Source: Auricularia sp. M13 (taxonomy: Eukaryota > Basidiomycota > Agaricomycetes > Auriculariales > Auriculariaceae). From it: DNA of 64,000 nt. Numbering within the stretch: position 1 is the first letter of the stretch; the number at the start of each line of letters is the position of its first letter. Shown in pieces: positions 33,670 through 44,967 of the stretch. The notes below the pieces were generated by a model that was given only the letters and a program-made list of their open reading frames with translations, was not told the DNA's origin and did no database searches. The stretch covers positions 62,001 through 126,000 of the forward strand of contig JAXOIZ010000013.1 of NCBI GenBank assembly GCA_037042915.1, in the 5' to 3' direction. Both the position numbers and the translations under genes were made by a program.

Positions 33670-34778
33670 TTACATCTTTTTGACCAATGCCTGGATCCAG
33701 CCCAGTGGTCGGTCTATAATACCAGACGACATGATACGTTGGCGCTGGCCAGCAACACAGTCAGGGTGGACGTTGGGGAAAAACTCAGCATAAACTTCGT
33801 CAAGGGCCTTGTGCAACGAGATCGGCCGGTTGAGGTGCAAGAGCATTGGCGCGACGTTGAGGCGCCAGAGATACTCCCAATGTGGGCGACAGGTATGCTC
33901 GTGTCGCGTCTCGTCGTCTGTAATGCAGGCCTGAGATGCTGGACAGAGCTCGGCAAAGTGCTCGGCAAAGAAGAGGCGATTCTTCGTGACTTTGGCGAAG
34001 AGCATGGCGTATTCGGTGAAGAAGGGAGTTGATGAGTTGGGCGGACAGGTAAAGGAGGTCAAGCACTTGATGTCTGCAAGAGATAGGTCGCACAGCGACA
34101 AATAGAGAAGTAGGTCAATGGCCGATGCACGCCACTGCGGGATATTGTATCGGTCCGCAAGCCACAGCTTCTTTGCTGCAGATATCTCGCCTGTGCGACC
34201 ATCGAGTGCGGTGGCGCAGAGGGCGCTTTCGGGCTCCATGTGGAGGTAATCGCACAAGTCTAGGATGGACAGAAGCTCATGCGTGCCTCTGGTTTCGAGA
34301 TGACATTGGTGCTCAGCTCTACCCAGAGGAATTTAATAGGTGAATCATAGTGCAGCCCGAAACGCGCACCTGAGTGGCATTATCCACTGAAGGAAGGCAA
34401 CCCAGTCTCGGATCGTTCCACGATGCAGGAAGATGGGACATTCTACCGTTCCAGTCTCTCCTGCGGCGGTTTCTGCGGTGGACAGCATCTGTGCAAAGAT
34501 GTCCGACCTTGCAGCAAGGATCGGCGACGGAAGGCGAAGCAAAACATTACTAGCAGAAACCTACACGGTGTCACTTGGGCGAGAACCACGCGGATAGAGA
34601 GAGAACTTACACAGAAAACAAGGCCTTCGTGGAGCCTGTCAAAATAGTCCGGGTGATTAGTACGCGCTGGCCGCTGACTGTCGAGCATCTCCTGTTCGTC
34701 ATTGGCGATGCTGCGACCAGTGAGCTCTCGCTGGGCAGCGCGGTGCTCTGAAATAAAGCCAAGAGTCTCTGAAAGCAT
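33670..34778 (-). CDS. BTB/POZ domain protein (transposon cargo)
   Basis: Three exons (34778-34611, 34560-34370, 34288-33670; introns 50 and 81 bases) give 325 residues with consistent phases. Residues about 44-120 fit the BTB fold of fungal proteins (DYFDRLHEGLVFCVSASNVL, then RLPSPILAARSDIFAQML and a strand/helix pattern to WIMPLRG). The C-terminal 200 residues match the usual helical tail (ELLSILDLCDYL, KLWLADRYNIPQWRASAIDL, then a cysteine/histidine-containing segment and a hydrophobic end). Known role: BTB domains mediate dimerisation and can bind Cul3. Fungal single-BTB proteins of this type are abundant and mostly uncharacterised. It lies within the 10.9-kb transposon, next to a second, broken BTB copy. 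Confidence 0.75.
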
Positions 34779-34849
34779 GATTATGGACTGGAGATCGCGA
34801 GTCGTGCGCGCCGAGAGGGATTGTTGATCTAGTATACTGGTATCAAGCC

Positions 34850-35260
34850 ATAATAAGCTATAAACTCACATTGCCCGTAAATGTGAAATACCTCATAGGC
34901 ATAACATAGGCGAGCAGCGCTTCATAGTCTTCGATAGATCCGTCCTTCAGCAGAACGGCTGTGGCATCCATTCGGCCGACTTCAGGATCATTTTGCTGTA
35001 GCTTGACGACGTTGGCGAAGAATTTTGAGCGCCCGCAAGCAGTCCAGCTGGCAGGTTCAGCATGACATTGCCGTTTGTAACCTAAAGCAGTGTCAGATCA
35101 GGGTGTATGACGGATCTTCATGAAGTTGAACACTAACAAGGCACTGGCAGGAGCCATCGACGACATAGTATTTAAGGTGGTAGGAAATTGGCGAGTTCTT
35201 GGCAGCTGCGCCGGCTTGACCGAGTTTAATCATTATATGAAGAGATAGGCTACTGGCGTG
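34850..35260 (-). pseudogene. BTB-type fragment, probably broken
   Basis: Minus-strand pieces read as a BTB N-terminal half: about 35240-35140 (NSPISYHLKYYVVDGSCQCL), then MLNLPAGLLAG and, one base out of frame, GRSKFFANVVKLQQNDPEVG and SIEDYEALLAYVMPMR ending near 34895. The frame change within LLAG/GRSKFF needs a one-base indel, so I call it a pseudogene. An unusual intron could also explain it. The order matches the neighbouring intact BTB gene, so it is probably a tandem duplicate. Confidence 0.5.
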
Positions 35261-35369
35261 CACTACGCGCACAGCCAGGTTTGGGTAGGATAAGCAGTCG
35301 GTAGGGTCGCAAGTATCGGTGCCGGACGCGCTTTGAAGCTCCGAACGCCTTCCTGTTTTGCAAGCCATC

Positions 35370-37336
35370 ATGTCGCTCCCCGCACTTCCAGCTGGGCGAT
35401 GGCCGCCACAGTTCCACACTGCATACCAGAAGCTTCAGGATGCCTACGAACATGGCTGCCGCCTCCTCGCTACAGGCGATGTCGACCCGGTCCGATTGCA
35501 AATTCACTTTGACCGCATCATCGACGATTGCAAACCGCTCCTGGAAGCCTTTGAGGCGTCAGATCTTCCCCGACGATGGGTGCTCAAGTGCGCCAATAAA
35601 CTTGCAAAGCAGTCTGGATGTGTCCTTTCTGCAGCTGAGGCTGCTCGCGGTGTGTCAGTCATTTCATAATCCATTTCGCTGCAAACACATGGGTTGATGC
35701 GATGGCTAGGGACAATGCCAAGACGGCGCAAATTCAGCCCGTTCACGAGGAGCCAACGGGAAGCCGTGGGCGCCCTCGAAAGGACGTTGACATCCATTGG
35801 CTCAAGGAAGCATTCCGACCCGGCCGCACACTCAAGCGGTCTCGCATTGCCAAGTTGGCGGGTGTTCATCGGCATACACTTCGGGCGCGGATGCGCGAGG
35901 CGGGTATTTCAAAACCGTACGCTCAAGTTACCAACGACGAGCTTGATACTCTGATTCGTCATTATCGGCGTCGACGCCCAAACGCGGGCTATAGATTCAT
36001 CCTCAGCCATCTTCGTATTCTGGGTCTGCACGTCCAGCGCGAGCGCGTCCTCTCGGCTATGCGCAGGGTGGACGGTGTTGGCATTGCCCTTCGCAAGCAG
36101 GGTAGCATCAAGCGCCGGACATACAAGGTCTCGCGCCCGCATGCACTGTGGCACATGGACGGCCACCACAAGCTTATTCGCTGGGGCATCGTCGTACATG
36201 GCATTGTTGATGGCTATTCCCGCCTCGTATGAAGCCCTAGCTCTGCTTTCTCTGCCGCTGACTGGGCTGCAGATAACAGGCATACGTGCAAGCGACAATA
36301 ACAGAGCCACGACGGTCTTTTCGCTTTTCAAGAAGGCCATCCGCAAGTACAGCCTCCCCTCGCGCATGCGCGCTGACCGCGGGCGAGAAAACACAAAGGT
36401 CGCCGTCTACATGGTCATGTACCGTGGCCCCCATCGGGCGTCTTTCATTTGGGGCCCGTGCGTTGTGTCTTGTGATGGACAGTCATATGCTCACGCCAGG
36501 CTCAGCTCCACACGCAATACCCGGATCGAGCGCCTCTGGGGCGACCTCGGTCAGCAGTGCCTCCATCGGTGGCGCGCATTCTTCATGCGACTCGAGCGGC
36601 GACACAGTCTCGACCCCAATCGCCCTGTCCATCTTTGGCTCTTGCACCGACTCTTTCTTCCTGCTATCAACACCGACCTGCTCGAGTTTCAGGCGAACTG
36701 GAATCATCATCCGATGTCGGGCCCTGACATGCAGGGACTCTCCCCGGTGGTACGTCTGACCAGCATATCTTTGCATGATTCCTTGACGGCATTTCAGGAC
36801 AAGTGCTTCGAAGGGCAGACACTACATGGCGTGTACGTTGACGACTGCGACGGCGTGCATGCAGACATCATTCAAGAATACTATGGCATTGTGAACGAAG
36901 ACCGTGCAGGGCTGGAGGACGCCAGTGATTCGGATGATGAGATTGGTTCGTTCGTTGAGCATAGTGCAGCCATCAACTCACCGGTGTCCCGTTGACAGAT
37001 ATTGCGGACCAAATAGAGGAAGCGCAGGCGGCCAACGTTCACGCAACTGACCCGGTGTCGGTCCCAGAAACCAACTGCCCACTCGCAGATAGTGAGGAGG
37101 TTGAGCTCTTCCTCGAGTGCTTCCAGCAGGTCTGTGATGCAAACTCCATCCCCCGAGGATTTGGCCTGCACGACGACGAGTACGACGACAACTATCCCCC
37201 GCTGGAGTCGATCCCATATGGACGGCGTGGAAACCGTGAGCTCGAGGTTTCACTGCCAGACGAGGTGTGGTATCCACGTGCTGTGATCTGGGCTCAAGCT
37301 GCCTACACGCTCCATCGCTTTCTGGACTGTAATTAG
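35370..37336 (+). CDS. Integrase-like DDE transposase
   Basis: Six exons (35370-35653, 35710-36226, 36273-36457, 36500-36746, 36798-36945, 36999-37336; introns 56, 46, 42, 51 and 53 bases) give 572 residues and every phase agrees. The N-terminal 95 residues are helical. A helix-turn-helix follows (about 110-160, RSRIAKLAGVHRHTLRARMR). The catalytic core is of the rve/IS3 type: HMDGHH (D245), RADRGREN (D302) and NTRIERLW (E339), a D..D-x36-E spacing close to the DD35E of retroviral and IS3 integrases. The C-terminal part ends with a conserved-looking DDNYPPLESIPYG and VWYPRAVIWAQ region. It should cut and join the ends of the surrounding element. The gene ends 378 bases from the right terminus. 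It looks intact. Confidence 0.85.
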
Positions 37337-37504
37337 TGTGTGAATTGCTGAGCTATGAGCAGAGATCTTCGTTTTTGATTTGCTGTGATGCATGGATGCC
37401 TTGTATCTGAAATCAAGTGAAGTTGCCTGAAGGTGACCAGTAAGTGTCGTTTGCGCGAGCGCGAAGAATCCGAGTCAACATGAGCGGGAACCAGACACAA
37501 AAAA

Positions 37505-37665
37505 TGCGGAAACTTGTCTTGCGCGCGGGAATCGCCAACTCCGAGCGGGAACTCGTTTCCGCGCGCGGAAACCTATCCGCCTTCCTGGGAAACTACAACC
37601 AGCGGTGAAACGTGCATAAACGAAGTTCAGAAAATAAAACTTCGAATCACATCGCGGAAACTCAG
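37505..37665. repeat. Subterminal GCGGAAA repeats, right
   Basis: Several GCGGAAAC/GCGGGAA motifs occur, including CGCGCGCGGAAACC. They mirror the TTTCCGC array at the left end of the element. Confidence 0.65.
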
Positions 37666-37714
37666 GCAGACATCGGGGAAACCATTTTGTTAAATGTACA
37701 CTTGGTACACCATA
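37647..37714 (-). repeat. Right terminal inverted repeat
   Basis: The reverse complement begins TATGGTGTACC and matches the left end over about 67 bases. It is followed by the CCCGGT duplication at 37715-37720. Confidence 0.85.
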
Positions 37715-38327
37715 CCCGGTGATTGTGAAGATTGCACTGGATTCTGAAGAACTGCATACGACCTATATGCGGAGAAATCGCCTCCGTCATGTCTCCAAGA
37801 ACGTCGCGAGAGGCGTCGGGCCGAAGAGATACGTCCCAGGACAGACGGAACGGTACTGATTGTGATCGTGATAAGAGGGTCGATAGCTTGTGAAGATCAT
37901 CTGGCCTTCGCGACGATATGCGCAAAGTGGTCCACATCAATGGGTCTGCGAGAGCCACACGGCGCCAGCCGCGGCAGACGTGCGAGACAGCAAAGCGGTC
38001 GCGAATATTGAGAATCCTGAAGCATTTGCCGGTTAATTCGATGGGCAGGCACATCATAGAATCAGGATTCGAGCTGTTTTTCCTTTCTGTGAAGTCTGCG
38101 CAGGCCTCGATGGCGGCGGCTTGAACGGCGGCTGCACCCGCTGCGATGAGGAGTTGCAAATTTTGAGCGGATTTGCTGCTCACTATCAGAAATTGAGCAG
38201 ATTGATCATGGGTTGACGAGCTGCGCTACCTTGAAATCTCGTCCTGAGTCTCACTAAAAGCGGCGCAGAGGGTATCTGTGGCGCATTCGTACACCTTGGT
38301 GCGGTAGAGCGGAGAAAGGGAGAACAT
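37715..38327 (-). pseudogene. F-box/LRR gene, 5' part (split by transposon)
   Basis: Two exons (38327-38230 and 38178-37715, intron 51 bases) encode the first 187 residues of an F-box protein. The leader starts MFSLSPLYRTKVYECATDT. The F-box lies at about 75-117 (CLPIELTGKCFRILNIRDRF, then HVCRGWRRVAL...LMWTTL). The frame is interrupted at codon 188 by the 10.9-kb transposon and continues at 26814. The short first exon and the intron position match the other F-box genes in the window (15401-17021 and 49514-51176). Without the element the gene would be intact. A truncated protein that ends in element sequence (reading VWCTKCTFNK...) could still be made. Confidence 0.85.
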
Positions 38328-38875
38328 CGGTTTGTTTGCGCATGTTGACTGGCTCTTCGACTTGCATTCACTCAGACCGGTCACTTTCGCGCCTCGAATT
38401 CGCCAGAGGCAGTCTCTGAGATATACTGAACGGAAATAGCTACTATCACCTGCGTTTTTACGCTGTCCTCTTTCTCCCGTCGCTCGGTAACCCCATTGTC
38501 GGTGAGACTTGCACCGCCATATGTGTCTCGCCTGCCGAGGAGCTAGCAGTGATAGCTGCGTCATTCCCTTGGGTACGCTCGACTACTGGTGAAGACCACG
38601 CGCTGCTCTGAGCGGATTAGCGGCGTCAACACAGGAGCCAATCGTTGCACCGTCGTGTTGTCCATCAAGGCGCTTACGTGACGGGAGATGGATTCATCGC
38701 CACGCAGCGGGTGTGAACGAGCATGTCGCCATGTTGGTTAATTCAATTGTCTACGAGTGAGAACATGCCACAACCAGTCACTGGATCATGATGACGGGCT
38801 CGCTATGACGCCTCGCAACAGCAGTCTCGGACAGCGAAGCAGTCCGATCCTCCAGTGTAACATCATGAAAGAGAC
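38328..38875. other. Intergenic, promoter side of the split F-box gene
   Basis: No gene is supported. It lies between the start of the F-box gene and the 3' end of the DUF2235 gene, both read on the minus strand. Confidence 0.4.
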
Positions 38876-41166
38876 TCAGGATGTGTGCACGAGCGCAGCA
38901 TGCGCGGGCGTATCGTGCACGATCTTCTCGAACTGCTCCGCGCTCTCGTACGTCGCCTTGTGCTCGGGCTGAAAACAGTCAATGGTGAGTGAGAGCCATT
39001 CAGATGGCTTGAACGGTAACCACTCACGATATCCGGCCCCTTCTCCCAGCGCTCCTTGGCTTTGATCTCCAGCGGTCCAAGCGGCACGAGACGCGGTTTC
39101 CAGCTATGTCCGAACTTATCCTGCAAATCATCGAGCGTGATCATGTACTTGCCCATCGCCTTGTACACATCCACAGCAATTGCGTCCCCACCCTTAAGCT
39201 CCGCGCGCGCGCGCGGGTCGAACGCGCTATCGACGCGCGGCAGATGGCCGGGGCCGACCTGCTCGTGCTCGGCTTTCTCGCGCAGCTCCTGCTCGTGACG
39301 CGCCTTGGCGGCGTTGCTGGGGCGGGGCGAGTTAAGGATGCTCGGGTGGAAGAGTGCGTGGCGCTGCAGCGCGCCGGACGCCAGGCGCGTCTGCGCGGTG
39401 ATGTGCCCGAGCAGCGCGAGCGCCTGCGGGGTGTGCATGTACGAGTTGTGCGGAACACTGGCGCCCCAGAGCGGCTTGCGTGGCTCGCCGGGCGCGGCGT
39501 GTCGGATGTTCTGGAGCAGCATTTCTTCGTCGAAGGCGATGAAGGGCTGACATTCGCTCTGAGAATGCGTAAAAGGGCGTGAGACACGAGGGAGTGAGAA
39601 GGAAGGTGCTCACGGCCATCCAGAACAGCGAGATGTCAGCCAGCTCGTGCTGATCCCATCCTCCTCCAACATCGCTGCGCAGGGCACATCAGACGTCTCA
39701 TGAGTCAGAGTATTGCTACGCGCAACATACGAATGTTCTCCACCAAACCAAACCTGCAATGCAACACCCGATCATTCAATTCAGTGTCTGAGTGCGCATT
39801 GAACGAGGGACGTACCTGCTTGAGCTGCTGGCCCTCAGCCAAGTTCTCCGCGCCGGCGTCCCCAAATTCGTCCTCGGCCGGGTCCTCCCACAGCGTAACC
39901 TGGAACCAGTTGCGGTTCTCGTGGAACGCAACGGCGTGCAGTGCGAGCTTGACGTTGCGCGGGAGCAGCGAGTCGTGGATCGAGAGCCGGTGCACCTCAC
40001 CGGGGAATGGCTGTGAGACGCGACTGGTTAGGATGCGGAGAGGAGAGCGAGATACTGCGGAATGCGATCGATACCTGCAGCAAGGAAGTGCGGATGGCGC
40101 CGACGGTATCCCAGACGCCGACAATCCTGCCGCGCGTCGCGGTCAGAACGCGAATAACTGAGGAGCGAGAGCGGCTTACTGGATGGGTACAGGCTTCGTC
40201 GGCCTTGGCGGGACATTGCCTTTCCCCGTCTCCAATGCGTACCAGTACGGACTACCCGGTAGCACGTCACATCATCCCAATCAGTCCGGGGTCGCAACTC
40301 ACGGGCCAAAGCCAAGACGCACTAGAAGTCGCCCATGTGGGTGACGTCCAGTACCCCAATACGGTCCTACCAGTCGCAGTATGTAAGGTCAGTTCAATGG
40401 AGTTCAAACTGGGCGTCGATGGCGCACGATGAGCCCGGCAACTTTGCGCGCGGTATACGCGCCGCGCGAGAACCCAAACAGGAAGATCTCGTCGCCTGGG
40501 CTCCAGTTCTGCGCGATGAACGCGTACGCGTCGCGGATCTTGCGCGCTGGTCCCCATCAGCCTTTGACCTTGCCGTTGAACGTGGGCAAAGCGTACCAAC
40601 GGCGGTGCCGAAGAGCTCTATCGTGGACAGGTCGAAGAAGGCCGGCGTTAGTGTCGTCACGAAGAAGAGGGTGAAGTTGCATACCTAACGCAAGCTCGTA
40701 GCTGGACGCGTGACCGCGGAAGTCGCTCTCCGTGCCGACGCCGGACTGGTAGTAAACGACCTGCAGAACGTCTTTCCCGCTGGAATATTTGTTCAGACGT
40801 CAATTAATTGACGGTGAATGGTGGGGCCGACGTACTCATGGGCGTTCGGCGCGCGTTGTAGCACGGCTCGCGCTGATATGAGTATGAGCAAAGACGACCT
40901 CACCACCAATCGGAGGATTGGACGCACAGAGTCGAAGGACGTTGGTGAAGTACAGCGGCTCGTCGCCGTCAAAGCTCGTCCCATTATCGGCTATATAAAA
41001 TAATCAACGCCGTCGCCTGCTCGTGCAACTGAACGCCAGCTTACTGGCAATTAAACCATCCTGGTTCGTCCCTTTGAACGGTATGAACCCAAACAACAGA
41101 ATATATCGAGATGATGGGCTCACCGTCGCAGAAAACCAGCAGTCTTTTGTGGTCGGCAAAGGGCAT
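38876..41166 (-). CDS. DUF2235 (Tle1-like) alpha/beta hydrolase
   Basis: Fourteen exons give 490 residues with consistent phases: 41166-41124, 40990-40904, 40872-40836, 40779-40685, 40617-40597, 40546-40428, 40366-40323, 40251-40180, 40126-40075, 40010-39816, 39753-39731, 39674-39614, 39558-39028, 38968-38876. The family motifs all appear after splicing: RLLVFCD..NGTSFDG, VVYYQSGVGTESDF, the nucleophile elbow GFSRGAYTAR (Ser about 122), GVWDTVGA and VWFGGEHSDVGGGW. Known family: DUF2235 is related to the catalytic domain of Tle1-type phospholipase effectors. In fungi it is widespread and intracellular, with unclear substrates. Two exons are tiny (21 and 23 bases) and one intron is only 31 bases. 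The long open tail (exon 13) is less conserved. It is intact and the clearest host enzyme here. Confidence 0.85.
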
Positions 41167-41602
41167 GGTGAGCAGAGGAAGCACAGCGCCGCGCGCTGTT
41201 CTCTTTCAGCGCACCTTTATCTCTAAATGCGCACTGTACTACGTAGTCTTTGGGCTAGTAGATCCCATGCCATATATGAAACGCGTTAGCCGCAAGCAGG
41301 GTCGGAGATGAACAGCGAGGGCGGACCGATCCACAGTGCACTCATTCTCCGCGTTCAACGTCAGCATCCCAGCGCACGCGATTATTCATTAGAACCAAGA
41401 AGCTTCCAAGCCAAGCAAAAGAATGAGTTAAGTCCGGCTGCAGCGCGCGTCCGGCGAAAAAGCACACCGAGATGCGCGCTCCTCGACAGCGGCCCTAGAA
41501 GGCGCGCCAGACCGACATTTGCAGCTTGTGGCACCGCGCTAGCGCGCGCATCGTATTTCAACATGCGGTGGCAGGTCAGCGTTTGCCGAGTCGTTGCGCT
41601 TG
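41167..41602. other. Intergenic, no gene seen
   Basis: Upstream region of the DUF2235 gene, ending at the left terminus of the DUF6589/RecQ element. Confidence 0.4.
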
Positions 41603-42056
41603 GCTAGCCTGGATGATCCTGGCCCTCGTACGGTGTGTGCGCGGCCACGATGGCACACTCGTTCCTCGTGTTTGCCAATGTTTGGCCGGATCGCTCGCGC
41701 TCACCGTAGAGGGCCTGGAAGAAGCCGTATGGTAGCGCATACCCTGTTTTCGTACCTCCACCGTCCGTAATCGTATTCGCTTCAAATTTCGTGTGCACGC
41801 GCCCGAGCCTGATTCAAGGTGTTGGGATATCATTTGGAAGCTCAAGTTTGCTTTATCTTGTGTCTACGTATGTTCAGCTGCTTTGCCGGCCTAGTACCCA
41901 CCGTCTGACGCTGGAATGCGATAACCTAGCTCGTGCGCCCGTAAATAAAGGTTCAAGGCGACTATTTGCGCGTTATTAGTGTCTTAACCGCGCATATCAG
42001 ACTCGTAGCTGGTGCGGGCGCAGTCGGCTTGCTTCAACCACCGTAGCAGCTCCAGG

Positions 42057-44852
42057 ATGAGCTCCGCTCTTCTCGCAGCTGCTCACGATGTCTTAGAATG
42101 TCTCGAACGGCACAACATGAAGCTTATGGATGTCTTGGACGCAATGCTTTGGGGCGATCCTATACTGACTAGCGATGCGCGCGTTCGTGGCGCGCGTACC
42201 TCGTTTGCTCACGATACTCGGCTCTCGGAGCTTCTGCAACGGCTCGCTTCTCCTCCCCGTACTGGCAGGTCGCGCAGTAAATCTGTCTCTGGTGCTTCTG
42301 GAGTTCTGGACGACTTTGCCTTTGATCATGTCTATGCTTGCTGTCTCGCTGAACTTCGGAGCTACGAGCCGACGACGGTGTACGACAACGACGACATCGA
42401 CATTGCTTCTGTTGAGAGTATCACTCTGGATGCTATTACCAGCGACGTAAAGACCCACACACCTCGTCTCTATGCGCTGCTGTGCAAACTCATGCAGACG
42501 GAACGTCAGCGCGCCGAAAACACCGACAAGAAACCAGACACACTGGCGGTCGTCGTCATCAACATGGTCACCTACTCGCGCTCCTGGCACCGCAGCAAGA
42601 TGCAGAAGATGAATGCTCTGTTCTTCAAGGCTGCCGGTGTTCCAACTCGTGTCTTCGACCTACTGCAGGCTTTCGGGCTTTCTATGAGTTCTAGCTGGGT
42701 GGCCAAGCTTCTCGACGGCCTGTGCGACACATCGGAACGACAAATGCAGGAGAATGTCTGGAACAAGCCATGGTTCGGGCTCTACGACAACCTTCGGTTC
42801 AACATACACTCAGACAGCCAGCGCGTCTACAACCAGAGCCTTGGGGTTAACTGTACAGCTCTGACTGTGATCACCGTTCCAGTCGAGTTTCTGGTCGCAC
42901 TTCTCACTCGGGGCCCCAAGATGAAGCAGCTGCTTCAGCTTCGACTCGCCGACCCTGCTAGAGCTCCCTACATTGCTTGGAAAGACTTCTCCAGGCGCGA
43001 GGAGGCTGTATCGCTTCACGGATTCGCCGTGGATCGTGTTGTCTCTGTATTATGGACGCTTCCAGAGCTGTCGAGCTGTTCCCAGCGCGATCACTCGTCA
43101 CTACAGCCGCCGGCGCCCATACAGCAACTGCCGCCGCGCAAGGTGACATATCACATGCTGGGAACGGTGCCGTTGGACGAGGTCAGCTACGAGGGCAATG
43201 ATCTCGTTATCGACGAGTTCATGAGCCAAACTGGCTACGACAGCCAGGACGGGCGGCAGAAGATTTGCAACGGCTACGGTATTCCCTTCTGCGGCGACCT
43301 TCTTACCATCAAGCGGCTTCGTGGTCTACAGCAGCTGCAGGCCGAAGATGAGAACAGCTACGACCGCAAGAGCTACATGGACTTGGCTATCGGTTGGTTT
43401 CACGTGCAGATGAACCTCGACCGGCAGGTTTACTTGACGCATCGCGGGACTGCTTCTAGCGACGGGCTCGCGCGTGAGGCCAATACGCTCAATCGCAAGG
43501 GTCTCAGTGCTTCGAATGACAAGCCAGAGTATCACACTGTCGACGAGTTTCTTCACCATGTCTTTGCTGCGTCGACTCTTGACTGCTGGTTATGGATTAC
43601 CGGCAGTGCATCCCTTCCCGACCTGGTGCGCTGGGTCTTGTCCCAGGAGGACCCGGAGGTCATTCATCAGCGCGCCAACACCATCGTGCGCATGCGGCAG
43701 TCCAGTGTGGGCCTGCAGCATTTGAAACTGAGTGCAGATCAGGCCGCCGCCGCCGCAACTGCCGCTGCCGCTACTGCGGCCTCCGCTGCTGCCGCCGCCA
43801 CCGCATCTCATGCTGCTTCTGCCACGACTCAACAGCCGGAGGGGTCGGACGATTTACCCCATGTCGTTGAGGTCAGCGACACGGACGAAAGCGACGGTGA
43901 TGCACCATCAGCCAAACGCCGCCGTACAGCTAGCGGCAGTACTGCCGCCGCGACCGGTCAAACCGCGCGTGCAAAAAAGCGCAAACGCCATCAGGAGTCT
44001 GAAGCTGAGTTCTACGACGATGTTTTGGCTAGTAGGATTAGCCTCAATCGTGATCTCAACCTCCGAGAGGTTCTGCGGGATCGCGTGCGGCATGGCGACG
44101 TCGGTGCTCTACGGCTGCTGATTCCCCGACTTGCTGTTACATTCAAAGGCGGAGGAAATGGTGCATATGGCACGGAGCTTCTCGAACAGTTCCAGTGGCT
44201 TGAGCACGAGTCAACACCCGAGATGCGGTATGTGTTCCTTGACGCTGTGACTCCGCGGTCTGAGAATTATAAACAGGGACTTTGTAATGCAGAACTGCTG
44301 GCTTGTGAATACGCAGGGCCGACAAGATTCTTTCTTGCCAACAGATCAATTCCAGGAGCATAATAATCGCAAGCTTCGTGTGAGTCGTGTCTGGCATCGA
44401 TCCGAATCACGATCTCATCGAAGTCCCAGGAATGGCAGGACCGCTGCGGCGCAAACTTGACGCTCGAGTACATCAAGAAGATCTCGCCAATTATCCCACT
44501 ATTGGACGCATCCATGCAGCAGATGTCAACGCACTTTGCTCTCCCATATCGGTCAAAGGAGCACAAAGTCCCTGATGCAACTGTCGACGTTCTTGCCCTA
44601 CTTCGGCGATTCAAGCTGCGTCGTGTGACAGAGTACGTCCCTGGTCGCACAATAACTCAGTCCGCGGCCCGTCCAAAGGACAACGAGGCTAGTGGACGCG
44701 CACTGCTGCGTAATCCTCAGACCTTGGCCGATTGGAAGGAGGAACGCGAGTTGCACCGCCGCTACATGTCTTTCGTCGAGCGTCTTGAAAACCCCTCGCT
44801 TCCCATAGAGTACGAAGAGATAACGGAGAGTTTCTCGAAGCTATCAATATAA
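42057..44852 (+). CDS. DUF6589 protein (probable transposase)
   Basis: Three exons (42057-44283, 44345-44379, 44439-44852; introns 61 and 59 bases) give 891 residues. The N-terminus reads LMDVLDAMLWGDP, the standard opening block of Agaricomycete DUF6589 proteins. Further family blocks are YDNLRFNIHSDSQRVYNQSL, the GDLLTIKRLRGLQQ motif, then DLAIGWFHVQMNLDRQ and ANTLNRKGLS. A polyalanine run (about 562-590), an acidic segment and two basic nuclear signals (AKRRRTAS, KKRKRHQ) precede the last conserved part, where the spliced 35-base exon supplies QFQEHNNRKLR. DUF6589 is named as a domain of unknown function. Its abundance and pairing with a helicase inside inverted repeats suggest a transposase, which is my inference. 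Confidence 0.8.
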
Positions 44853-44967
44853 TCACGATGTCTTGTTATCATATTGTCTGCATAAGGCATAAGTTCATAA
44901 AGGGTAAGTAATAATCGTCAATCTACGTCTCAAGTCAGCAGTGATTGTAGTCTAAAGTGGTCAGCTA

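Larger units (their letters stand above)
26821..37714. mobile_element. 10.9-kb cargo-carrying DNA transposon (IS3EU-like)
   Basis: The ends are inverted repeats of about 67 bases beginning TATGGTGTACC and sharing AGTGTACATTTAA and GAGTTTCCGCGATGTG. They are flanked by a perfect 6-bp duplication, CCCGGT (26815-26820 and 37715-37720). The insertion interrupts an F-box gene whose frame is restored when the element is removed. Inside are a six-exon integrase-type transposase next to the right end, a BTB gene, a BTB fragment, two unrecognised acidic/basic proteins, a tRNA-like unit and a minisatellite. From memory, IS3EU elements of Repbase have an IS3/integrase-like transposase and 6-bp duplications, so that is my assignment. 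The size and the non-transposase genes are unusual. Confidence 0.85.

Noticed and set aside
40318-40326. Apparent TAG stop in the DUF2235 gene after GDF
   Set aside because: The TAG is TA plus the first base of a GTGCGT donor. Splicing to 40251 gives GDFYPYW, the expected motif.
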